Below are positions 1-13,500 of a DNA stretch of 64,000 nucleotides, one piece after another. Positions within the stretch are counted from its first letter, which is position 1; the number at the start of each line of letters is the position of its first letter. A program made the translations under genes and the position numbers. Source of the DNA: Solen grandis (taxonomy: Eukaryota > Mollusca > Bivalvia > Adapedonta > Solenidae); the NCBI GenBank assembly GCA_021229015.1, contig CM037787.1:35973874-36037873 (forward strand), written 5' to 3'. The notes under the pieces were generated by a model. The model was not told the origin of the DNA, did no database searches, and saw only the letters and a program-made list of their open reading frames with translations.

Positions 1-375
1 AAACCAAGCATGTTTAAATTTATAAATCTCTTACAAAATAATAATAAAAATGTATTGTTCAATCTTTCAAGATTTCTAAAAGAAGCGTTTTGCCATAGGA
101 ACTCATTAATTGTTCGTTAGGAAGAATTGCATTCAGTTCATCCTCAATAGTAATACATTACTTTTGTTTATAAGTTAAATACACTTCATAAGTTAATTTT
201 GCATTCTCAATTTACAAACTATATTTACATAACTGCATTTGAATCTGATTGTAATGTATTGAATGTATGTGTGTGTCTTGATCTACAAAAAACTGTATAT
301 TATAATGTATGTTATTTGACTATGTACTGTATAAGTATACGTCAATAAAATCTATGTTCTGTTCTGTTCTGTTCA
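1..375 (+). mobile_element. 3' end of a LINE-like element with (TTCTG)n tail
   Basis: AATAAA at 344-349 is followed within ten bases by about four copies of a TTCTG unit ending near 375. A 3' UTR with a short repeated tail is typical of CR1-type LINEs. The coding part, if any, lies left of the window. Confidence 0.45.
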
Positions 376-508
376 TATAGATATATATCGCAAAAGTATC
401 AACACCTGGGATACGATACACACACAAAGGTTTAATAAAATTACAATATAAAAAAAGTGAGAAAAAAATTGACTCACAATGTAGTTCCTTCTTCTTGCTT
501 AATTTTTA

Positions 509-735
509 GGTCCAATCGACAGTATTTCAGTCATCATGTGAGGAACTCTGTCTACACGAGACAGGTAAAGTAAATGATACCACACCCGGCCACATTATCC
601 TGGATCAGCCATTGCGCTTCTGCTAAGCACTTGCAAAATATACTAAGGACACATTTTTCCGACATTAGTAAGTAGCAGCTTAGGATTGAACCAGCGACCC
701 TTTGGTTACGGAGCACTCTGTCACTGGAACCAGTA
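509..735 (-). mobile_element. SINE-A copy, diverged
   Basis: SINE-A is my name for a tRNA-derived family with a Leu/Ser-like head, a body containing a GGTATCATGCCAC-type core and an end reading GACGTTAAACCCAACAAAC. This copy has the reverse complement of the 3' end near 511 and a B-box-like stretch near 680-690. Confidence 0.6.
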
Positions 736-2580
736 TAATTAAGGTACGATCAAAACATTACCTATACTGCTGTTACAACGGGTCCTTGGGTAGTGTTGTA
801 ATTGACCTTTCTTTCTCACCAAGTTACTTGATACGATAGCACCATGATAACAAAACCGTTTCATCTTTACTGGTATTTATTTATGAAAATTTGGAATTTT
901 CCAAATCTTAAAAACGTGACAGTGATTGTCTCTATGTTTCGTATTAACAGACAACTTCTTCTTATAGTTTTCACTTCTCAGCAATTAATTAATCAAAGCG
1001 CTCAATGCGCTGAGAGACGGCGGCGGCGGGATTAACATAACTTTTCTATAATTCTAAACCCAGCGTTTCAGTAGTGATTGAAGCAATAGAGGCAAAGGTC
1101 ATATGACGCCAAAAAACACCACCCGCTTTCCTGCAACTAAAGTTGCTAGTGAGTCAGTTGAACTCGCTCTCTGTTTGTTTCGAAATAATCCGGAGTAAGG
1201 GTCATGTCCTTTCTTCAGTACTTGTGAACCTGATGTTCATTCTATATGTTGTGAGTATGTGTAGATAGTACCAAGGTATTTTATCATTTAAGATAATTGT
1301 ATATTTGCCTTTCTATCTCAAAGTTAAGAAATGCTCTGGGAGGAACATAACTCGCCATCATGCGAAATACGTGTGAACTTCTTTAGGTAAATTACATACA
1401 TTTGAGTTTCTTTTTACAGGAGTAGATCTTCATGAATGTAAAATTGGTTGCTGTTCACAGTTGTGATTAATAAATGTCACGGGTATTTTGTTAACGCTTA
1501 AAATGGATGTTTTCAGTGCAAAATAATGGTATAGAAAACATGCTAACAAACAATAAACATTAAAAGCGGTAAGCGGTTATGATTAAAAAGTCTGTGTAAC
1601 ATATTCCACTCGTATTCGTTAGCGCAGAATCGCATTGCATGGATACGCACTATGCACGGAAAGGTACAGTTAAAGCGGAGGTGGAAAATATGCAAATCGG
1701 CAAGGTCAGCAAGGTCTGTTTTTGATTTCCAGCCACTAAAGACGACGGGTCGCCGCCGTCTAAAGATAACCTTTGAATTGGTATTCATTCGGTTTTTCGG
1801 CGTATAAAATGACGGACTTAGAGTGGTAAAGTAGTACTCTATCATTTACTATATTTGAAGTTCAAGGAGGCTGTTATAACCACAAAATTCGATAATATTG
1901 ATATATGTTTTTATTGGACTTTGTTGTTCGGTTGGCACAAAGACCAAGTTAGCAATACTATTTTTCATTCTATCACAGGAGAGCTTTTCCAACAACTTCA
2001 AAGACTTGCGCAATAACAATAATAGAAAAAGAAGCAAGTTTCCTGCATATATGTATACTGATGTCTTTTTTTTCTCCTGTTTTAATATTAATGTAAAATT
2101 CATGTACAAAAGTATGTTTATTATACGAAGTTGAGCTCAAGAAAATTAAAAATATACATAAATATACCAAAATACTGTAATTAAGGTACATATATAACGA
2201 ACACACATCACTTTAGGATCTGTCATATAGCTTTAACGGTTCGATATACATATCAAATACACTATTAAAACGTGCTTTATTAGCAGTCAAGGGAAGGGAA
2301 CTATTAAATGAAAGAACGACTGCAGATAAGAAGTTAAATCTAAAACAAATGACCATAATTCCAAAATCTAAAAATTGGCTGCTTCATACATTTGATAAAT
2401 GATACATTTTTAACGTAATGCTGGTATTTATGATGAGTATATATACATATCTGTTGAAATGTCATTGCCTCCATTGAGAAATAAATAAAAACGAGGCACT
2501 ATTTCTCAGCTCGTGATCCTTATCCAATTTTTAATTTTGTCGTTCGAGAAAAATCCTTCAGTCAATCCTATCCCTATCAT
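736..2580. other. No gene recognised
   Basis: AT-rich sequence downstream of gene A. Short open frames here (844-1035, 1543-1845, 1849-2206) have no recognisable motifs, no splice-site support and no coding-like composition. Confidence 0.5.
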
Positions 2581-2586
2581 TTTATT
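2581..2586 (-). terminator. Polyadenylation signal of gene A
   Basis: AATAAA on the minus strand, about 37 bases after the stop codon, giving a very short 3' UTR. No other minus-strand AATAAA is obvious closer by. Confidence 0.5.
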
Positions 2587-2622
2587 ATCCTGGGGATAAG
2601 CCCTTCGAGGGAACCAGGAATC

Positions 2623-2886
2623 CTACTTTCCCTGAGCAACGCCTTTCGCCAATGTTGGTCCGTTGTCATGTAGCAACAGGGGCGGCCAAACTACGAAGTC
2701 TACCGTTTTTCCACTTTTTGTATAGGTTCGGTAAAGTTCCCCATTAAAAGGACCAGCATTGTTCTTCTTTGTTAGAACAACAGGAGGATCTTGCATTCGC
2801 ATCAGCCAACATAGTTCGGCACATCTCTTCATGAACTGTTTGAGGTTCACGCCAATTTTCTTCTCTTTGCTTGTCAGCACATACTT
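2623..2886 (-). CDS. Gene A exon 22, end of Mieap C-terminal domain and stop
   Basis: 264 bases including the TAG stop (2623-2625); acceptor AATTACAG. Contains RCAELCWLMRMQDPPVVL, YTKSGKTVDFVVWPPLLLH and LAKGVAQGK. The pattern of a cysteine/tryptophan core, a proline pair and a final WP aromatic strand is the most recognisable part of the Mieap family. Confidence 0.92.
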   Translation of the reverse strand, partial: KYVLTSKEKKIGVNLKQFMKRCAELCWLMRMQDPPVVLTKKNNAGPFNGELYRTYTKSGKTVDFVVWPPLLLHDNGPTLAKGVAQGK

Positions 2887-5800
2887 CTGTAATTAAGCAT
2901 ACATGTAAATTGTATACATCTAAATATGGCCAATTGTATTGTATAATGTTTAACCCGTTAAAACTATCATATGTTAACTTATTTATTCATTAAATAAACA
3001 AGATACAAAATAAAACATCATGCTGTTGCATACACAATAAACGCTTACAATAGAGAATTATGTATTATCAAAATGCTTTAGAAAATTTGTCCTTAAACAA
3101 GAAGAGTGACTTTGACTTAATTTGATATCAACCATGATATTAATCGTGACTGCGCTACATTCCTATTGTATGCTATTTCTGAATCGTAAGACTCACTGCA
3201 AACGGCATCATCAGCAGAAAGTGTGGCCTTTTATAACCACTTACCGGGCCATTTAAACAGTTTTGACACTGTGAAAGAAGTTTGCCCATCGCTTATGATA
3301 TTCATTTTCTTTCCTGGTTTAATGTCATATTGTATGTACGTACCTCGGATACATCTGCTTTAAGGAAAGGAGAAATGCCTTTTCTTAAATCCTTTATTTG
3401 CTTTCTTATCGTAACCGGCATCTGTCAAGAATTTTAAAGATATAGGGCAATTAAACTCATAGTTCTCATATCAGTTTAATAGAGTTGGGTTTTGAAAAAA
3501 CAACAACTTTTTTTCTAAACGTTTACACTTAAGAAAACAAAACAACAGGATCCACTGTGTGAGGTAGATACGAGTATTACAATACAAGCATCCAACATAA
3601 ATCAATTTTGTGTACGAGTACGTACATTTATTCTCAGTCTTTTTTTGTTATAATTTGTATCTATCACACATTTTGGCATACGTATCTACGACATATCTAT
3701 AGGAAACCTCATGCCAGACTCTCGCTGGTTGATGTTGGTTAACATTTTGACTTTTAACCATTTTATGATTTTTGATAAAACGTTTGAACAGTATGGTAGT
3801 AAACCAGTTTACGTTTGTTAATTAAACGTATTAACATTTTAGCAGTTAACCAGTTCACGCTTATTATTTAATGTTTTAACATTTTGACACTTTACCAGTT
3901 GATATTTTGACAACTAAAAATTCATATTGGTTAATAACAAGTTATCTAACCGTATCCCGTTTGTTAATAACACTATTTTGAAGTGCAAAGAAACTCTGAA
4001 TGATTCACGTCAATTTAGAAGTATGTTCTCATGCCGATCTCTATCGAATCTCCTGGTTAATATCGTTCGCAAACCATTACAGCACATACTTACATTTTTA
4101 ATCATATCCATGCTTGCTGAACATTATTTAGATATGACATATGTAAACGGCAAGGTTTCGCATTTCTATTTTATTCTAGCACAATATTAAGTAAAAGAAA
4201 ATTATAGTATTACTTTGATCGTTACTAGGATAATGGACCAGACTCAAACCCACAATATTATGTCCTGATCCGTGTGTTCAAATATTCAGATTTTGAAAAC
4301 CACATTGTAAAATTCCTCTTCCAATGATTCTATTGTAATGAACTCACTTCTGAGGTTTCAACATTGTTTTCTTTCCCATCTGGTATCCTAAAGAGAACAC
4401 TGTCAAGTTTCTTGGTGTACTGGAAGGATAAATCTTCGCAGAATGCTGAAGCTTCCTGTTCAAATAGATGAACAAAACTACTCATAGACAGGTATCGATT
4501 GTGTATAGTTCGGCAGTCATTGCTATTCTTCTTAAATATTTCTTTATTTCAAGTTCATATTCAATTACGCAAGTAAATGTTACACAGTGACTTCTTTTTG
4601 CAAAATCAATCAAACTAATTTTGCAAGCAACGCATACAGTGCTTTTGAAGTTACCTTAGTATATTTTATTATTTTGTATTATTAAAGTATTTTATGTATT
4701 AGCACATTCCATTCATTTTAATATATTTTTATCAAGATAAATTAACGCAATTTTCTTACCCACAAAATTGTATGTAGATGCTTAATTGCGACACTTTCTG
4801 ACTTCTCAGATGTCTCGATCTCTTCGAAAGCATCAGTCCATTCATTATCATACAGTTCCGAGTACATCTCTCCCAGTTTCTGGGGTCTGTTCATATCACT
4901 CAAGTCGGCAATATCTGGATTGTTTTCGGTCAGTTTGGCTCCAACAAGTTCACTGAGTCTAGTATTATCAAACATACAATTAATAAATAAGATGTTGTAT
5001 AGATATACAACATGCGTTGAGGACATACTGAAATCACATTTCTAAATTGTTCATGGAAATAATGCCTTTTATTTGCCTTTTTTTTTTTTTTTAATAATAC
5101 GGATATAAAATATTTTTTTTTTGTTCAGAATGTAATATTTTGTGTTCACATCTTATATACTTTATAATATTCTTATATTTTGGTTATGTTCTTTGGACCA
5201 TATACAACATCAGCCTCTATTTACTCGTACAATATTCCTTCCAGAACCAATACCAGAATTACTATACATTCAGATGATATGTATTAAATAACGGCAGTAG
5301 ATAATTTCCCATTGACAGTAACAGAAATATTGTTTTAGTTATCTGTTATATGACTATACTAAATAGTAATACACTTGTGCATTTGTATACATGCGTTGTA
5401 GTTGTTTTTATCTTTACTCAAGGAAGGTTCTTCGAAATCATTATAGAAAATAAAATATTCTTCTTTACTAAAATTGGTTCTTTTATTTGAAATAATTAAT
5501 ATCTGAAAAGTTCTTGCATTTCTTAATGTTATGTTTTAATATATAGAGGATAATGTTTGCTTTGTTGAAAAAAAATTAAATACATTTTCTTTTTGCAAAT
5601 TAAACTAACCAGACATTTACCAAAAATAGCGCCGAATCACGTCTACTTATTTGACGTAATCGTGACGTCATGGTAATCTTTATCCGTTTCAGGCTCTACT
5701 TTGCTATATATATATATATATATATATATTAATGTACAGATCGGGAACCAAATTTCTATTCACTCACAGTTCCAACAGTTAGATATAAATTATATCTCAC

Positions 5801-7491
5801 TGTATATATATTTCAGTATCTATCGAAAATCATAAGATAAAGATTGCAACACTCAGATTTTCTCAAATAGTGCACTTTACCTGGTTTTAAGGTGATCATT
5901 TTCATCCTTGAGACCAATGATTTCTTTTCTCAGTTTGGAAACTTCGCCACTGGAACTTGGTCCTCTAGGTTCTACAATATTGTTTTTCTTTTTGAGATCT
6001 GCAATTTTCCTGTAACAAACAAATAGGCTAAAACATCAATTTGATATGTAATAATCTATCTATTTTATGTTTATCTAAATCTTCTAAAAATTAACTATAT
6101 AAGAATCCTACCTATAACACACCAGGAAGGTTTATATTGTACAACAAGAATACAGATTTAGTATACATGTATTTTTTTAAAGCAATATCACTAATACATT
6201 TTAATATCATATATTGGAAATAATTTATTGCAATCGGGTGACTTTTTATGGTGTTTTGAATAATGTGAACTGTCAATGCCTGTTTATATAGATAATCACA
6301 GGCAGAATTTTAACAAAATGTGTTAAAACTTAATTATTTGTAGATGTTAGAGGAAAAAAGCAGAAGCAAAAGCAACGTTTCAAACAGAACAAACTTTACT
6401 TGAAAACATTAGCGTTTAAGTGGTATTAACATATGCGCATATAAAAAGTAAACATATATAAATATTTACGCTTCTTTTCTTTCAAGTATAGCAGCATGAT
6501 CTTTTTTCATTTTGATATTTCTTTTCCACTGTTTTCCAACTTCTCAAAGGCTCGTCGCATGTTCTGCAATTAGTGTCCAGTGACCTTCAAGTACCTTATT
6601 AATCCTTTTTTATGTCCTCATGTTATAAGATTTCAAACAGTTTAACTTTTTACATATTGATGAATCAATACATATAAAAAACGTGTAAAAAGATTAATAG
6701 AAAATAATAAAATAATTAGCACTGATTTCTAAAGATAAACATTCAGGCGTTTATAAGAGAATTATACCCTTTATCTACGAGTCTAAAGCGTTATTAAAAC
6801 ATACGGCGTGACGCGAAATTTAAAACTGTTATAATGTTATACTTGCAAAGTAGGACAGCAGGCAAGACTAAAGCAATCCGAATATAAGGAATACTAATGT
6901 TAAAAAGTACAAGCATGTTTATATATGTGTGATTATGCAAGTTTGGGGTTTTAGCATGTTGTATTTTACTACGCATTAAAATATATGAATGCATGTGATA
7001 TGCTGATATTAATATACTTGATAAAAGTATGCAAAACTGTCAAAAATAATGTAACAACTTTATTTAATTAAACAGTAACACGATGCATGCCACGTGAGAA
7101 TTATATATATAGAGAGAGACAATTACCACTTTTCGAATTAATCACAATAATTTTTAAGTTAACAATGTAATGGCAGAACAAAGCCAAAAAATAACATTGT
7201 ATTTTGTTATATTTTTTCACATCTTTTATTGGTATTTCCTTGTCTGTGTTTGTTAGATTTATATTCGTGAATTACTTTTCCAAATAGCCCAAACTTGCAT
7301 GAGGGGACTCATATATATTTACATGTGATAAGGTCACAAGCTACGAATGTCTCTGTACAATATCAGAATTGAATGTTAGCCTGCACATTTTAAGCACTTT
7401 TTGTCAACAGATATATTTCTTTACTAAGAATAAAGTAACTCTTACTTTTTAAATCAAAGGACTGCTTGGAAAAAGACCTTTTTCAACTAAA

Positions 7492-7533
<42 letters not shown>

Positions 7534-10500
7534 ATTCTGAGAAAAACTGCCATCATTGCCTGTACAAGTTATTAAATTATAGTTAAGTTATACTGAATAC
7601 ACAAACACAATCCATGAGATCATTTCAGTTCCACAAACCAAACAGTACATGAAGTCAAACTTGACTGAGAGATTGTGGCTATAAATCTTGTCAACATTGA
7701 GACTTAAGTGAAACAGTGAAATCTGAATGTTTTTTTATTAATTAAAGGGCGATTACTTCTGACCTAATTATCCTATATCAGCCACAGTCGAACTGGTTAA
7801 GAGATTATTGCTATTAACATTATTATAAAGTTTGAAAATGATTGCCTAAGAAATAAAAATGCTAAAATGCAAACACAGTTCAATTTGACAACTTTTAATA
7901 TTAGAAGGGACATAAGTCCTGACCTAATTGGCCGATATCAGCCAAAATCATTCTTGGTGAGAGATTATAGTAATAAACATTGTCATGAAGTTTGAAGATA
8001 ATTGCTTAAGAAATGAAAATGCTAGAATGCAAACAAAGTAAATCTGGTATTTTAAATATTAAAAGGGCATAACTCCTGACCTAAAAGGCAGATATAAACT
8101 ATAATCGAACTTGGCCGAGAGATTTTGGTAAGAAACCTTGTCATAAGGTTTGAAGATGAAATGAAAATGCTAGGGTGCAAACAAATTGTGGACGACGGAC
8201 GGACGTTGGACATTCATCGATCCTAACAACTCATCTTGAGCACATGTGCTCAGGTGAGCTAAAAATTCATTTACAAGTTAGTTTAAGGGTCACAACATAG
8301 TGAGTTTATTAATTTGTAACAGCCTGTTAGTATTATTTTTGTTTTCTACTTTATCAAATTTCTAATCAAGTGGGACACTTTTCATTATTTAGCTACATAA
8401 AACATAAGCTTGTCCACATGTATATTATCTCATTTTTTGCATAAAAGTGTCATACAAACTTTTTTTGTTTAGACACACACACACACTGAATTGATATTTT
8501 ATATTTATATTTTATACTTAATAAAAGTATGCAAAACTGTTAAAAATAATGTAACAACTTTATTTAATTAAACAGTAACACGATGCATGCCACGTGAGAA
8601 TTATATATAGAGAGAACAATTACCACTTTTCAAATTAATCACAATAATTTTTAAGTTAACAATGTAACGGTAGAACAAAAAAAAATGTGTGTTTTGTTAT
8701 ATTTTTCACATCTTTTATTGGTATTTCCTTGTCTGTGTTTGTTAGATTTATATTCGTGAATTACTTTTCCAAACAATCCAAACTTTTTTTGTTTACACAC
8801 ACACACTGAATAGATATTTCATACCTTGTATTCTGAATCTGAGTATTTGCATTCTTAAGGTCGTCCTTTGCTTTTGACAGGTCTTTTTGCATGGAAGCTT
8901 TTGCGTCCTTCTCCTCTTTAAGTTCAGATCTGTTAACAGTACATGTGTACAGTCATGGAATTCAACATAAATTATATATTATTTTAAGTATTAACATACA
9001 ATGACATACAATATCACATCAAAACATATTATTTTAATTTTATAAATGAGTAAATTGCTTTTTTGTTTATTATTATTTGTATAAGTTTTCCGACAGTGTT
9101 TCAGTCCTAGAGGGAGGCCAAGCTTACTACAGGTCGTGAAATACCCAAAGAGCTCAGAGGCACCCGGGTGGAACAACCGACCTATTTCAAGCTGGGGGAT
9201 TTTTAAACATGAAAAAACGAGTGGTAGTGTTAGGTTTGATGAGGGGCGGTTTGATGGCAAGTCAGCGGCCACGGATGCCCAATTCCTTCCTGTCCGATAT
9301 TATACACGGAGCAGCATAATTGTTACCTGACAAACAATTCTTTGATAAACTGAATTTACCGTAACTCATCATTTTTCTTTTCCATCAATTCCTTTCCCCT
9401 TTTTAGACTCTCAATCTCTTCTCTGAAAAATAAAATATCGATATTAGAATAGAAGAGGGATATTAAATATTAGGACAAATAAAATGACATTATAAATACT
9501 CATATAAATATAAATAAATACTCATTTTAAGGCATTAACCGATTTTAGACTCTCAGGATTAAATGTGTATATCAGTAAAGTACCGCCTACAACCATAAAA
9601 AATACTTTTATATGTTTATTTAGGATAAAACAATCAATATCTTGGTAAAAGGACTAAACAGATGAGCAGAATCCATGTGCACATATCACTCTAAACTCTT
9701 CCAAAATATGAAATATGCCATAGCACTAAAGGGTTGTTCCAGGTCTATGTACCTCAGTGTCGGATAATATGGCTTAGTGTGGCATCGTGCCATTTATCTA
9801 AGGCGTGATAACACAAGTCGCCAGCACTATGTCTACCTCAAGAAGACAAAAGTCCCCAAAAGACGGGTTTAGTCAGGACGTCAAACCCAAGACAACAAAC
9901 AAACATATGTACAACAAGGTCAATTGATTCGAATTAATCTTTTTAACATAATTTAGTTTGTTCCGTGTGTATGTTCGGATCAATTTACATTATCTCTCTA
10001 AACTGTAGCTTTCATTGGGAAATTTTATATATAAAACAAACCAAAAACCAATGGCACGAAGTTACTGTGTTCCACTTTTCAAAACTACGCTTATCCTGCC
10101 TACATAAATAACAAAAGATAAATGACAGTGTAGAAGAAAAATATAAGACGATTATTTGGACAGATTTGCAATTCTTACAGTAAACACCCACGATATATTA
10201 TCTTGTCACATATTAAAAGAAATGTATTCACACTGTACCTCTCCTCTGTTAACTTCTGATTCAAGGATTTATTATTTTCTTCGATGTCACTTATCTGTTT
10301 TTCCATGGCGACATTTTTATTACTGCAAAATAGATAAAATCTATATAGTCTTTATATAGTAAACCAATCATCTCTCTGCTGTGTTACTATGCTTTCCTCT
10401 GAAATGGAGGATCATAAATATACCATTTTTATAAAACAGTGCAACTCCTACTTTAGATTAAAAGGGATCTTAAGCTGTAAAACTGGCTTGCGGTAGGTCG

Positions 10501-13500
10501 GTGGTTCTACCCGGATGCCTCCGTGCTTCGGGGTCTTCCTCCACTTGTAACTTTAGTACAAAATTATGCGACCGGTTCCGGTACTCCAGTGGTTAGTGGG
10601 TCTGCCACTTATTTGGAGTATTTGGAAGTCTTTGGATCGATCTTCGGCCATGATATACCAAATTTGTTAAAACAGTACTGGTATATTTCCCTAGCGATTG
10701 GTGCTCATCACACTAAAGGTAATTACAGGACTGGTCGGCCCGGTGTCAGGATGATATGACTGGGTGTGGTATCATGCCACTATGTCTACGGCGTGATACT
10801 GCAGTTTGGCAGCATTGTATCTGTCGCATGTAGACAAATGTCCCCTTAATATTGTAGGTAGGACGTTAACCCCAAATAACCATGAAATATGTACAATAAT
10901 GACAGTACTTTATTCTCGATTTTAACATTGTACGATTAATGGGCGTGTTCCGTGTATGTTTGGATCAGTGAATATTATCTGAACTGATGTTTGAGAGATT
11001 AAGTTTTGTCTGGTAATCCACTTTTTCACCTTCCAGAGCGTCTAATTCATTTGATTTACTGGAACACAAACGAAGATAAATGTTCTATATAAACAACAAC
11101 AACAACAACAAATCACAATGGTATGTGGTTACTGTAGCCCATCTTCCAAAACTGCACCTATCCTGCCTACAAAATTATGTAATAATGTAAATAACAAAAA
11201 TAAAGCAAGGTAACTTGGATAACGTATTTGGACTCTTCCTTTAAGTAATACACGGTAAACACATTATCTTTTCAATCTTTAGAATGAAATGTGTATACCT
11301 TTCCGTTGTTAACTTTTCATTCAAGGATTTAATTTCTCCCTCGAGGCCACTTATCTGTTTCTTCAGAGTGGTATTCTCAGCACTGGATTATAAATTGAAG
11401 ACATATAAGGGCTATATAGCTTGATATAATGCACCAATTGTTGTGTTTGTTTTCTCCGACACGAAGAAATACAAATACAGTTCAACTGGTAAAAAGGAAT
11501 CGTTGATTTATACGAAACATGTTTAGTACCTACGATGTATATTATATATGCTTTTCAGTTTTACTCGGAAACAAAACATTTAATACATGAAAAGAATGAA
11601 TCTTAGTATTACAACATATTATAATAGTATTTATTTTTAAAATCAAATTCTTCTGTTAAAGCTAAGAATATCTTTCAGACACGTTATTTATTTCGATCAA
11701 AGCATGGCATGTAAATCATATTACAAACAGAAACATTTTCCACAATCAAAAAGATAAGAAAATAAGTTCTATATTTTGTAATCGAATGTCACTTCCATAC
11801 TTTAAATTCTTTTACCACTGAGGAAACCAGTATAATCATTTGCGTCTCGAATAAAGTTGCACCCTGTATAAATGTATCCGTGTTAAATTAATCATGGAAA
11901 TATGTACACTAATGTATGAAATATAAACACACATAAGACGTGTATATATATATCCTTTAAATGACACACATGCCTGAACTGTTTTGTGAGTCAAAATGAT
12001 CATCAATAAAAATGACTAAAATACGGTAAAGATAAATACTCGTTCTTCTTTTCCTGTTTTGTATCTTTTGAATCATCAACAGCCGGGCTGAAATATAAAA
12101 AAAAAAAAAATGTAGTGATAGATACCCAATATATAAATACGCTGGTACAGGCGTCGGTCGTTGACAAATGGTTAAGTACATTAATCATTAATCCATTGTT
12201 CTAATGGTCCGGTAAATAATTTCAATAATACTTCCAGCATCATTATACATATATTTGCATTTATACAGCAGAAATATTGATGACAACAATCGTTCTGCTG
12301 AAATAAATGTGTGTGTGTTCCTTGTATCTAAATTTTACTATTTCTTGTAATTTGCTTCAATGAACCAACGGTTACACTCTAGGAGGCTGCGAAAGATATT
12401 CTGAAATGGGGGTCTAGCTATTTACCTTCTAGTGAAATTTAATGAGTCCTTAAAATTTGACTTTCTTACCCCAAACTTTAGATTCTTTTTGCAGAGAAAA
12501 ATTGTTTAACGAATGGGCCATTTAACAAACAAAAAAAAAAACCCGGATTATTTACAGAAACATTTTGTGGTTATTAATCATAAACTTTCTCTTTGATTTT
12601 CAATACTTGCAGATCGCACATGTAAGATTAATTGCATAATCAAATATGGGCCTATCTTTATCTATTATAATACTCGTTAGAAACATACATTTAGACAATA
12701 CCAGCACAGGTTATAGAAAATTTTAATATAAATTATTCCATCTTTCAGTGAAAAGGCTGAGAAATATCTCAGAATGATAATAATATCTTTAACTACAGAA
12801 GATGAAATGTTCTTATTTCCGATAAATATGCTGATTTTCCAGGGGGGAATAATAAATAAACAATTACATTCATTCTTTTTCTCGTATTTTGAATTTCCCC
12901 ATTGAAAACCTAATTATTACGACATAACGTTATTTTAATTGTTTTGAGTTCTGAACCTCGTCCAGTCAAAGCGTCGTTACTTTCGAAGATGTCGTTCATA
13001 ACAATATGGCGACTATTCAAACGTCTATAATGTAGAACATGCTAAAATTCACGTTTTTTTTCTTGAGAAAGGCAAACATTTGCCGAAATATTGAATAAGA
13101 GTGAATTTAATTGTTTATTCTCATTTCCGTTTTGGTAAAAAAAAGTTGGACACGCTCAAAACAATTAAAATAACTTTATGTCGTAACATTTAGGGGAAAC
13201 ATTCAATGGGGAAATCCAAGAAACGAGAAAAAAAAAGAGTAAAAACATGAACATGTGTTATGACATGAAATCATTTACACTTCTTTAAAATAATGTATTG
13301 CTAGCGTGCAAGGAAAAAAAAGAGAAAAAAGAAAGAAAATGAAAACAAAACAAACAACAACAACAACAACAACAACAAAACAAAAACGGATAAATAAAAA
13401 GACAACATATACCCCTTGTACCTTGTCTGTAACTGTTTTTGTAACTCCGATATCTTATTTTCCTTTTCTTTGCACCTGTATAACAAGGAATATAATTATA

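Larger units (their letters stand above)
9730..11400. repeat. Tandem segmental duplication carrying exons 13 and 14 of gene A
   Basis: Two units of roughly 0.9 kb (about 9,730-10,400 and 10,560-11,400) each contain a SINE-A copy, then similar intron sequence (for example CTTATCCTGCCTAC at 10,091 and near 11,158), then a coiled-coil exon of 84 bases. This shows how the repeat exons multiply. Confidence 0.7.

Noticed and set aside
844..1035. 63-residue open frame
   Set aside because: No motif, no splice support, and composition typical of AT-rich noncoding DNA.
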